Both the position numbers and the translations under genes were made by a program. Below are positions 7,937-12,384 of a stretch of DNA of 12,384 bases, piece by piece. Each line of letters starts with the position of its first letter. Position 1 is the stretch's first letter. The notes beneath the pieces are model-generated. The model saw only the letters and a list, made by a program, of their open reading frames with translations, had not been told where the DNA came from and did not search any database. The stretch comes from Burkholderiaceae bacterium (GTDB lineage Bacteria > Pseudomonadota > Gammaproteobacteria > Burkholderiales > Burkholderiaceae): positions 1 to 12,384 of the forward strand of contig CANISN010000030.1 of the NCBI GenBank assembly GCA_947470165.1, given 5' to 3'.

Positions 7937-8209
7937 CTAGCGCTTGAGGTCTCGGTAAAAATTTTCATGGACCCCATAGCCCATTAATACGATTTGAGTC
8001 CTGTCCAGACTGACCGAGTAGGCTAACAACATTTGCTGCCGCAAGTAGCGAAACTTATATACCTGAACCCCCAATAAATCACCCTTCTTCATATCGCCAA
8101 CAAAGGGCTCAGAGATAATTGCCTTGACTACAGAATCAAGGGTCTTCTTTTCAGCGGGGGAAATTTTCTTAATGGCCCGATCAAATCGTGGGGTTGTTGA
8201 TATCCTCAT
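7937..8209 (-). CDS. ParE/RelE-superfamily toxin of a type II toxin-antitoxin pair
   Basis: This is a 90-residue basic protein with the compact ParE/RelE layout. An N-terminal helical part (RFDRAIKKISPAEKKTLDSVVKAI) is followed by beta strands (VYKFRYLRQQMLLAYSVSLDRTQIVLMGYG) and the C-terminal ending HENFYRDLKR typical of ParE-like toxins. Members poison either DNA gyrase (ParE) or ribosome-bound mRNA (RelE); the sequence alone does not say which, and no catalytic set can be assigned confidently. Its ATG (8209-8207) overlaps the antitoxin stop in an ATGA junction, the usual translational coupling that keeps the toxin in step with its antitoxin. It is complete and shows no frameshift, so the pair is probably functional. 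It ends 194 bases before the porin gene. Confidence 0.82.
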   Translation of the reverse strand: MRISTTPRFDRAIKKISPAEKKTLDSVVKAIISEPFVGDMKKGDLLGVQVYKFRYLRQQMLLAYSVSLDRTQIVLMGYGVHENFYRDLKR

Positions 8210-8424
8210 CCAAATTTGTAGGGAGCAAGATTGCCGGCTTTGACCTCTTCAATACTCACCAGCATATCTTGGAGCATATGAATAGGCAGGTCAGGATTTT
8301 CCTCAGCCACCTTCCCTAAGCGGGCCCAATACTCAATTTGTTTTGGAACGGATCGATGCATTGCTTGAGCGTAAGGCCTAGCATCTTCTACCAAAAGATC
8401 AGATAACTTGATTGTGATAGCCAT
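8206..8424 (-). CDS. ParD-like antitoxin of a type II toxin-antitoxin pair
   Basis: This is a 72-residue protein immediately upstream of the toxin. The N-terminal 45 residues (ITIKLSDLLVEDARPYAQAMHRSVPKQIEYW) fit a ParD-like ribbon-helix-helix DNA-binding fold: a short beta strand and two helices. The C-terminal part, ending in LAPYKFG, would wrap the toxin. Antitoxins of this type normally repress their own promoter together with the toxin. The ATG at 8424-8422 has a strong AAGGGGG about 6 bases upstream. In the 107 bases between recR and this gene, a GTTGC/GCAAC inverted repeat lies over the most plausible promoter area (a weak TTGCTT, 16 bases, TTAAAT), so it could be the operator as well as a terminator. 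The next gene shares a 4-base overlap. Confidence 0.8.
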   Translation of the reverse strand: MAITIKLSDLLVEDARPYAQAMHRSVPKQIEYWARLGKVAEENPDLPIHMLQDMLVSIEEVKAGNLAPYKFG

Positions 8425-8460
8425 GATGACCCCCTTATTGAACTGGTATTAATTTAACAC

Positions 8461-8485
8461 AAAAGGTTGCAAAAAGCAACTTTTT
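8461..8485 (-). terminator. Hairpin with T-runs downstream of recR, possibly bidirectional terminator
   Basis: GTTGC (8466-8470) and GCAAC (8476-8480) form a 5-base-pair stem with a 5-base A/T loop, flanked by an A-run on one side and a T-run on the other. Read on the minus strand it lies about 45 bases past the recR stop and is followed by CTTTTG. Read on the plus strand the stem extends to 10 pairs (one G-U) and is followed by TTTTTCTT, a better terminator, though no plus-strand gene ends here. It could also serve as the toxin-antitoxin operator. Confidence 0.45.
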
Positions 8486-8531
8486 CTTAAGTACGCCATT
8501 CAAAGGACTTTAGGGTGTAGCTTACTTACCT

Positions 8532-9155
8532 CTAGCCTACTGTGCGCCGATCCATCAGCGCTCTAGCTAAAGTGCCAGCATCAACATACTCGAGCTCACC
8601 ACCGACTGGAATCCCTCTGGCAATGCGAGTGACTTTAATCCCTTTGGATTTGAGCACTTCACCGATGTAATGGGCTGTGGCTTCACCTTCACTCGTAAAG
8701 TTCGTAGCGAGCACGACTTCTCTAACTGGCACGCCAGTATCAGGCGCTTCAATGCGAGCGAGCAATCGATCAAAATGGATTTCATTAGGGCCCATACCAT
8801 CTAGCGGTGAGATGCGACCCATGAGAACAAAGTAATTGCCTTTAAAGCTTAGCGTCTGCTCGACCATCACTTGATCTGCTGGTGTTTCTACAATACATAG
8901 CAAAGATGGATCACGACGGTCATCACCACAAGTAGTACAGATTTGGATTTCTGAAAACGTATTACAACGCGTGCAGTGACCAACGGTTTCTACTGCTTCA
9001 CCCAATGACTGGGCTAATACGGCTGCGCCATTGCGATCATGCTGCAAAAGATAAAAGGCCATGCGCTGTGCAGACTTAGGCCCTACTCCTGGCAGAACAC
9101 GTAATGCCTCGATCAATCGACCAAGTGCATCTTGAGGGGCTTCATGACGTGCCAT
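8532..9155 (-). CDS. recR: Recombination mediator RecR
   Basis: RecR works with RecO and RecF to load RecA onto gapped single-stranded DNA in the cytoplasm. The 207-residue product has, in order: a helix-hairpin-helix segment ([20 protein letters not shown], residues 14-33), a C4 zinc finger with C61, C64, C73 and C76 (CTRC and CTTC), and a Toprim domain starting at [11 protein letters not shown] (about 86-96) and including [14 protein letters not shown]. The C-terminal [16 protein letters not shown] is the family's conserved tail. An upstream in-frame ATG (9218) would add 21 residues that overlap ybaB and look unlike RecR; the ATG at 9155 gives the normal family length. It starts 13 bases after ybaB with no clear Shine-Dalgarno element, so translation is probably coupled to ybaB. 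Third gene of the dnaX-ybaB-recR cluster. Confidence 0.95.
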   Translation of the reverse strand: MARHEAPQDALGRLIEALRVLPGVGPKSAQRMAFYLLQHDRNGAAVLAQSLGEAVETVGHCTRCNTFSEIQICTTCGDDRRDPSLLCIVETPADQVMVEQTLSFKGNYFVLMGRISPLDGMGPNEIHFDRLLARIEAPDTGVPVREVVLATNFTSEGEATAHYIGEVLKSKGIKVTRIARGIPVGGELEYVDAGTLARALMDRRTVG

Positions 9156-9168
9156 TAAGAAATAACTA

Positions 9169-9492
9169 TCAAAATGGTAACTTAAATCCAGGAGGCATTG
9201 GCATACCAGCCGTAGCACCAGACATCACTTGTGAGCTCGCCGCTTCGACTTGCTTAAATGCTTCGGTATAGGCCGTTACTAGCAAGTCTTCAAGCATCTC
9301 ACGGTCATCCATGGCACCTGGATCAATCTGGACGCGTTTCATTTCATGTTTGCCAGAGATGGTGACTTTAACGAGTCCACCAGCAGCTTGACCAGTGACT
9401 TCCAGCGCAGCCAATTGCTCTTGCGCTACTTTCATCTTCTCTTGCATCTGCTGAGCTTGTTTCATCAAGCCAGCAAGGCCACCTTTCATCAT
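9169..9492 (-). CDS. ybaB: YbaB/EbfC-family nucleoid-associated DNA-binding protein
   Basis: This 107-residue protein matches YbaB/EbfC, a small dimeric nucleoid-associated protein encoded between dnaX and recR in many bacteria. The N-terminal helix is a coiled-coil-like Gln/Met/Lys-rich stretch ([19 protein letters not shown]). It is followed by the beta-sheet core [18 protein letters not shown] and the helix [19 protein letters not shown]. The tail is rich in Gly, Met and Pro ([18 protein letters not shown]), as in many homologues. Two ATGs stand in tandem; the first (9492) is preceded by AGGA 9 bases upstream and is preferred. It follows dnaX by 72 bases and precedes recR by 13 bases. Confidence 0.93.
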   Translation of the reverse strand: MMKGGLAGLMKQAQQMQEKMKVAQEQLAALEVTGQAAGGLVKVTISGKHEMKRVQIDPGAMDDREMLEDLLVTAYTEAFKQVEAASSQVMSGATAGMPMPPGFKLPF

Positions 9493-9528
9493 CGCTTTAT
9501 TTCCTTTTATTAGCTAATCTTGCGGATA

Positions 9529-9556
9529 TCTATAAATCTATTTTGTTGAGAATCAA
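9529..9556 (-). promoter_or_regulatory. Weak candidate promoter for ybaB-recR
   Basis: In the 72-base dnaX-ybaB gap the minus strand shows TTGATT (9556-9551), a 16-base spacer and TATAGA (9534-9529), four of six matches in each hexamer. It could give ybaB-recR a secondary start within the dnaX operon. The gap is AT-rich, so chance is a real possibility. Confidence 0.3.
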
Positions 9557-9564
9557 AACCTTTT

Positions 9565-11247
9565 TTAGTGCGGCTTTACAGAGCCACCCACGACCTTAGC
9601 GCCAAACTCTTTTTCTAATTGCAAAATAAAGGGGTCTTGCGCAATCAGTTGCTCTGCGTTTTGTCTTTTCTCTTGATGAATTTGGGCATCGACCTTCGCT
9701 ACTGTCTTGCCTTCGAGCTCGCCTTTTTCAATCACGACTTTGACGGGTTTACCAAAGTGCGCCGTTAAGGCATCAGCAAGGCGACCAATGGATGCTTCTG
9801 AAGCAAGCTGGAGCATCGGCGTAACAACGCTTGCACGTACGCCCGCTGGTTTGTCATCCCAATCTTGCAATTCTGTCTGAAAGGCTAACTGTTGCACTAA
9901 ACCTTTTACTGGTAATTGGCGCATCAAGGCATGCCAATCTGGACGCTCAGCTGCTGATGCAGCCGCTGTTGGAGCTGGAGTTACTGCAGCAGCAGGCTTA
10001 GTTGCTGCAGTAGCCGGAGCAGCTCTTACAGAAGCAGCAGTTTGATTGGCTGGGCTAGAGGATCTTGGCGCTGAAGTTACCGAAGCTAACGGTGGTGCTG
10101 AGTTACTAGTGTTACCCCCTGCTCTGCCAGGAGTTTCATTGCCAGGACGAAAAGCGAGCATACGCAAGAGGGTCATGGCAAAGCCAGTTTGCTCATCAGG
10201 AGCCAGTGATAAATCAGGGCGGCTGGTAATACTGATTTGGTAAAAAAGTTGTGCCTCTTCTTTAGTGATTGCACTGGATAAGCGATGAATCTCTGAGGCT
10301 TCTGGCCAATCATCTAAAACCGATTCAGGAACAATTTGCGCGGCAGCGATTTTTTGTATGAGGCTAGATAAATCAGCGAGTGCTAATGAGAAAGACATAC
10401 TGCGCTCACCCATCTCATTACTAATCGCTAGTAATGCTGCGCCATCTTTGGCAATTAATGAATCTAGGATTCTGATCAGATAAGCATCATCTAAGGTGCC
10501 CAGCATTCCGCGCACTGCTTCCTCGGATACTTTGCCAGCGGCATATGCAATCGCTTGGTCAGTCAGCGATAAGGCATCACGCATCGAGCCTTGAGCTGCT
10601 TTTGCTAAAACCCGCAGTGCATTGGTTTCGTAATCGACTTTTTCTGCGGCGAGGACTTTTTCTAAATGTTCAACAATGAGTGGTACAGGCATTTGCTTGA
10701 GGTTGAACTGCAAGCAACGCGACAAAATCGTGACCGGAATCTTTTGCGGATCCGTGGTCGCTAGTATGAACTTCACATGTTCAGGCGGCTCTTCGAGCGT
10801 TTTGAGCATGGCATTAAAAGCATGATTGGTGAGCATGTGCACCTCGTCAATCATGTAGACCTTGTAACGGGCATTACTCGGTGCGTAGGCCGCTTTTTCT
10901 AATAGAGCAGCAATGTCGTCTACCCCACGATTACTCGCCGCATCCATCTCGATATAGTCAATAAAACGCCCTGCATCGATTGCTAGGCAAGCGGGACATT
11001 TTCCGCAGGGCTCTGAAGTCATCTTGCCAGAGCCATCAGCTCCAATGCAATTGAGCGCTTTTGCCATAATGCGGGCAATGGTCGTCTTACCCACTCCACG
11101 AGTACCGGTAAAGAGCCAAGCGTGGTGCAATCGACCCTGATCTAAGGCATGGGTTAAGGCTTTAACCACATGGTCTTGTCCCACCAATTGGGAGAATGTT
11201 TTGGGGCGCCACGAACGGGCTAAAGCTAATGCGGTCATGCTCTCCAT
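9565..11247 (-). CDS. dnaX: DNA polymerase III clamp-loader subunit tau (DnaX)
   Basis: DnaX is the ATPase of the clamp loader that places the beta sliding clamp on primed DNA and tethers polymerases at the fork. The 560-residue protein has the AAA+ motor with Walker A GTRGVGKT (48-55), zinc-binding cysteines C67, C81, C84 and C87, Walker B YMIDEVHML (D134, E135), sensor region ATTD (163-166) and the SRC motif (176-178). Domain III follows to about 365. An Ala/Pro/Ser/Thr linker (about 369-433) leads into the C-terminal region starting ERPDWHALM, which in tau binds the polymerase. No E. coli-like A-AAA-AAG slippery site was found, so a short gamma form made by frameshift is not supported. The start is uncertain: ATG 11247 lacks a good ribosome binding site, and ATG 11238 (MTALALARSW) is preceded by GGAG and may be the true one. 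It is divergent from ffs with a 22-base gap. Confidence 0.95.
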   Translation of the reverse strand: MESMTALALARSWRPKTFSQLVGQDHVVKALTHALDQGRLHHAWLFTGTRGVGKTTIARIMAKALNCIGADGSGKMTSEPCGKCPACLAIDAGRFIDYIEMDAASNRGVDDIAALLEKAAYAPSNARYKVYMIDEVHMLTNHAFNAMLKTLEEPPEHVKFILATTDPQKIPVTILSRCLQFNLKQMPVPLIVEHLEKVLAAEKVDYETNALRVLAKAAQGSMRDALSLTDQAIAYAAGKVSEEAVRGMLGTLDDAYLIRILDSLIAKDGAALLAISNEMGERSMSFSLALADLSSLIQKIAAAQIVPESVLDDWPEASEIHRLSSAITKEEAQLFYQISITSRPDLSLAPDEQTGFAMTLLRMLAFRPGNETPGRAGGNTSNSAPPLASVTSAPRSSSPANQTAASVRAAPATAATKPAAAVTPAPTAAASAAERPDWHALMRQLPVKGLVQQLAFQTELQDWDDKPAGVRASVVTPMLQLASEASIGRLADALTAHFGKPVKVVIEKGELEGKTVAKVDAQIHQEKRQNAEQLIAQDPFILQLEKEFGAKVVGGSVKPH

Positions 11248-11257
11248 TCTAACAAGC

Positions 11258-11270
11258 TAAAATGGGAATT
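11258..11270 (+). promoter_or_regulatory. Candidate -10 element and start site for ffs
   Basis: TAAAAT at 11258-11263 lies 6 bases before the first paired base of the SRP RNA (11270), the correct distance for a -10 hexamer. No convincing -35 hexamer is present at 16-18 bases upstream, where the sequence is already dnaX coding DNA. The promoter therefore overlaps the dnaX start region. Confidence 0.45.
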
Positions 11271-11368
11271 GGATGGGCCTCCCCGCATGGCGGTTTGGAT
11301 AACCTGGTCAGGTCGGGAACGAAGCAGCCAAACCCAATTCTGTCAGTGCCGGGGGTCAGGCTCATCCA
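11270..11368 (+). ncRNA. ffs: Signal recognition particle RNA, small bacterial type (4.5S RNA)
   Basis: The RNA scaffold of the bacterial signal recognition particle binds Ffh and targets nascent inner-membrane proteins to FtsY. The diagnostic apical region is intact: CCTGGTCAGGTC (11303-11314), GGAACGAAGCAGCCA (11316-11330; GGAA-type tetraloop and asymmetric internal loop) and GTGCCGGG on the 3' side. The ends form a perfect closing helix: 11270-11280 pairs with 11358-11368, with one G-U. The length of about 99 nucleotides is normal for 4.5S RNA. It is the only gene on the plus strand here and diverges from dnaX, an arrangement also known in other proteobacteria. A T5 run begins 6 bases after the helix. 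Confidence 0.95.
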
Positions 11369-11378
11369 CCTGATTTTT
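11358..11378 (+). terminator. Likely 3' end of ffs at a T-run
   Basis: The closing helix of the SRP RNA ends at 11368 and is followed by CCTGA and five T residues (11374-11378). The terminal helix of the RNA probably doubles as the terminator stem. No independent hairpin is seen right after it. Confidence 0.4.
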
Positions 11379-11737
11379 AAGTCTTTATTTGTGTTGGGTT
11401 TTGTCTACCAAACAAAGATTTGTGTCACTTAACTATGTCGCACAGAGGCGCTAACTGTTGTTTGCTGCGGTAAAGCAATAGCTAGTTCAAAAGGTAGTTA
11501 GGTCTATCAGACCCAGAAGAATTAGCTCTGGTAATAATTAAAATAATGCCAACTACATAACTAATCACCACTAGGTGACATTCGATGCGCATAGTGACCA
11601 AGGTAAATATTTATCACTACAAGGCGATATTTAAACAGGGCTCATATAAGTGTCAGCTTTATAAGCAATAGTCGAGTTTAGCGAAAACTATCCCTGTAAT
11701 GAAAGCAAAGAATCCAAGGGGACGGCGCTCAAAGGGT
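11379..11737. other. Intergenic stretch with no convincing gene
   Basis: These 359 bases separate the end of ffs from the terminator of the Ala/Pro-rich gene. Both neighbours end toward it, so it needs to hold no promoter for them. I see only small features. Two adjacent hairpins share bases: GGTCT/AGACC (11502-11514 area), then CCAGA/TCTGG. There is also a 28-codon plus-strand frame from ATG 11585 to TAG 11671 (MRIVTKVNIYHYKAIF...), with AGGTG 8 bases upstream. That short frame has no recognisable family. The stretch is AT-rich and has no tRNA, 6S or tmRNA signature that I can recognise. It may hold an unrecognised small RNA or a decayed gene, or simply be spacer. Confidence 0.5.
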
Positions 11738-11738
11738 T

Positions 11739-11774
11739 AAAAAAAATACCCCCACCTAAATTGATGGGGGTATT
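11739..11774 (-). terminator. Strong intrinsic terminator of the Ala/Pro-rich gene
   Basis: AATACCCCCA (11745-11754) and TGGGGGTATT (11765-11774) form a perfect 10-base-pair stem around a 10-base loop. On the minus strand the stem is followed by an eight-T run (complement of the A-run 11739-11746). It starts 15 bases after the stop codon of the gene at 11790-12032, matching that gene's direction. Confidence 0.93.
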
Positions 11775-11789
11775 AAGGTTAAAGAAATA

Positions 11790-12032
11790 TTATTTCTTAG
11801 GAGGCATTCCGCCACCAGCTGCTGGTGCAGCTGCTGCTGGTGCAGCCGCAGCTGGTTTCGGTGCTGGTGCAGCGGCAGCTGGTGGTGGTGCAGCTGGTTT
11901 TGGTGCTGGTGCAGCGGCAGCTGGTGCTGGTGCCGCAGCGGCTGGTTTTGGCGCTGCTGCTGGAGCTGAAGTCTGAGCAAAAGCTACGCCAGAAGCTAAT
12001 CCTAATGCCAAAATTGATAATAATTTATTCAT
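11790..12032 (-). CDS. Small secreted Ala/Pro-rich repeat protein of unknown function
   Basis: This is an 80-residue product with a clear signal peptide, [19 protein letters not shown], cut before QTSAP. The mature part of about 61 residues is almost only Ala and Pro with a few Lys, and it repeats [12 protein letters not shown] units three times before ending GGGMPPKK. It has no cysteine, no aromatic residue and no recognisable domain, and is probably an extended, periplasmic or surface polypeptide. The gene is well supported: GGAG stands 6 bases before the ATG at 12032, a sigma-70-like promoter lies about 35 bases further upstream, and a strong terminator follows the stop. These signals imply a separately expressed single-gene transcript. 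Two other frames across the same bases are also open because of the repeat, but only this frame has a signal peptide, ribosome binding site and correctly placed terminator. I do not recognise a function. Confidence 0.82.
   Translation of the reverse strand: MNKLLSILALGLASGVAFAQTSAPAAAPKPAAAAPAPAAAAPAPKPAAPPPAAAAPAPKPAAAAPAAAAPAAGGGMPPKK
11848..11956. repeat. Tandem DNA repeat (about 42-48 bases) inside the Ala/Pro-rich gene
   Basis: On the plus strand the block GCAGCTGGTTT.GGTGCTGG starts at 11848 and recurs at 11890 with nearly identical bases for about 37 positions; a diverged third copy (GCGGCTGGTTTTGGCGCTG) starts at 11938. The spacings are 42 and 48 bases. Both are multiples of three, so copy gain or loss would keep the reading frame. 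The repeat encodes the PKPAA units. Confidence 0.75.
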
Positions 12033-12049
12033 TTACATCTCCTATTTAT

Positions 12050-12061
12050 GTGAAATTTCAC
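12050..12061. promoter_or_regulatory. Perfect 12-base palindrome in the leader of the Ala/Pro-rich gene
   Basis: GTGAAATTTCAC is a complete palindrome lying between the predicted transcription start and the ribosome binding site of the gene at 11790-12032. Its position would suit a repressor operator, but no other copy was noticed in the window and it may be chance. Confidence 0.3.
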
Positions 12062-12072
12062 TTCATGGTTAA

Positions 12073-12102
12073 ATTAAATCTACAACGAACAACATACTTC
12101 AA
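12073..12102 (-). promoter_or_regulatory. Predicted sigma-70 promoter of the Ala/Pro-rich gene
   Basis: The minus strand carries TTGAAG (12102-12097, four of six matches) and TTTAAT (12078-12073, five of six) with an 18-base spacer. Transcription would begin near 12066, leaving about 34 bases of leader. It lies in the 83-base gap after the preceding gene and fits the separate terminator found downstream. Confidence 0.5.
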
Positions 12103-12115
12103 CTGACTAAAAAAA

Positions 12116-12384
12116 TTATCTACCAAAAGGTGATGGGTTGATAAAACTACCACCTGTTGCAGGGCTTAAATTAATGATTTGTGATCCAGTTGTCGCAGAA
12201 TTCATATTTTGAAGAGGCGTGTTATTAATAAAGTTGGCTGGTTGGCTGCCAAGATTGCCCTGTCCAGGGGATGGGTTTTGTGGCGCGTTATTTACATTGG
12301 ACTGCCCTGATGACGCACCGGGCATCTGATTCATCCCGCCTGGCATCTGACCCATACCTGGGGATTGATTCATACCACCGGGCA
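12116..12384 (-). CDS. Met/Gly/Asn/Gln/Pro-rich protein of unknown function, C-terminal part (cut by the window edge)
   Basis: The frame stays open to the right edge (the last visible codons read PGG), so the internal ATG at 12373 is probably not the start and the N-terminus lies outside the window. About 88 residues are visible. The first part repeats MPGGMNQ-like units (MNQSPGMGQMPGGMNQMPG) and has spaced methionines of the M-x-x-M type (MGQM, MNQM). The rest is rich in Asn, Gln, Ser and Pro and ends PATGGSFINPSPFGR. There is no cysteine, histidine or charged cluster, and no known domain. Such composition suggests a disordered, exported or surface protein, but without the N-terminus a signal peptide cannot be checked. 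It is on the same strand as the Ala/Pro-rich gene, 83 bases upstream of it. The assignment as a real gene is moderate because low-complexity DNA can leave frames open. Confidence 0.55.
   Translation of the reverse strand, partial: PGGMNQSPGMGQMPGGMNQMPGASSGQSNVNNAPQNPSPGQGNLGSQPANFINNTPLQNMNSATTGSQIINLSPATGGSFINPSPFGR

Noticed and set aside
7932..7941. Palindrome GCTAGCTAGC at the toxin stop codon as an attachment or operator site
   Set aside because: A 10-base palindrome made of a simple CTAG repeat, with no second copy in the window and no regulatory position; treated as chance.
7732..7947. Plus-strand open frame between the porin and toxin genes
   Set aside because: It overlaps both neighbours' ends, has no good ribosome binding site and its composition does not look like a protein family; most likely a chance frame.
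9156..9218. Longer RecR start at ATG 9218 adding 21 residues
   Set aside because: The extra residues overlap the ybaB coding end, do not resemble RecR, and exceed the family's usual length of about 200; ATG 9155 fits better.
10344..10360. Programmed frameshift in dnaX at the six-A run (codons 298-300)
   Set aside because: The run does not form an X-XXY-YYZ slippery heptamer in the reading frame, and a -1 shift would stop inside domain III, giving a protein much shorter than a typical gamma subunit.
11848..11956. CRISPR array or mobile repeat
   Set aside because: The repeats are contiguous, in frame and coding, with no unique spacers, leader or cas genes.
11756..11980. Alternative open frames over the Ala/Pro-rich gene (a Gly/Ala-rich plus frame and a Gln/His/Leu-rich minus frame)
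   Set aside because: The GC-rich repeat leaves several frames open. Only the frame ending at 11790 has a signal peptide, a ribosome binding site and a terminator in the right orientation.

Overview
The window looks like a chromosomal segment of a betaproteobacterium of the order Burkholderiales. Polynucleobacter or a close relative is the best guess, judged from the protein sequences of the SurE, DnaX, YbaB and RecR homologues, the moderate base composition, and the 4.5S RNA gene placed head-to-head with dnaX. No database search was possible, so the genus is an inference. Every protein gene is on the minus strand; only the signal recognition particle RNA gene (ffs) is on the plus strand.

Reading in the direction of transcription, from the right edge leftward: (a) At 12384-11738 lie the 3' part of a Met/Gly/Asn/Gln/Pro-rich open frame cut by the window edge, then a small secreted Ala/Pro-repeat protein with its own promoter-like sequence and a very clear intrinsic terminator. 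(b) At about 11737-11379 there is a 360-base stretch with no convincing gene. (c) ffs is at 11270-11368 (+) and diverges from dnaX across only 22 bases. (d) The replication/repair cluster dnaX-ybaB-recR (11247-8532) encodes the clamp-loader tau subunit, a nucleoid-associated protein and the RecFOR mediator. It ends near a hairpin at about 8461-8485. (e) A ParD-like/ParE-RelE-like toxin-antitoxin pair is at 8424-7937. (f) An OprB-type outer-membrane porin is at 7742-6324. (g) A heavy-metal tripartite efflux operon, czcC-czcB-czcA (6149-255), follows a good sigma-70-like promoter. (h) The beginning of surE (5'/3'-nucleotidase) lies directly downstream of czcA at the left edge.

CzcC (outer-membrane channel), CzcB (periplasmic adaptor) and CzcA (inner-membrane proton antiporter) should form one envelope-spanning pump exporting divalent cations; the exact metal cannot be read from sequence. 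No two-component regulator is present in the window. The porin, the pump and the toxin-antitoxin pair sit as an accessory-looking block between housekeeping genes (recR on one side, surE on the other).

The most unusual feature is the layout of the pump operon. czcC, czcB, czcA and surE all lie in one reading frame. They are separated only by single TAA codons plus 2, 0 and 12 sense codons, and the three pump genes all start with non-ATG codons (TTG, GTG or TTG, GTG). CzcB also carries an unusual 60-residue cytoplasmic N-terminal extension with a heptad-like K/P/I/D repeat. I see no CRISPR array, insertion sequence, prophage or tRNA.
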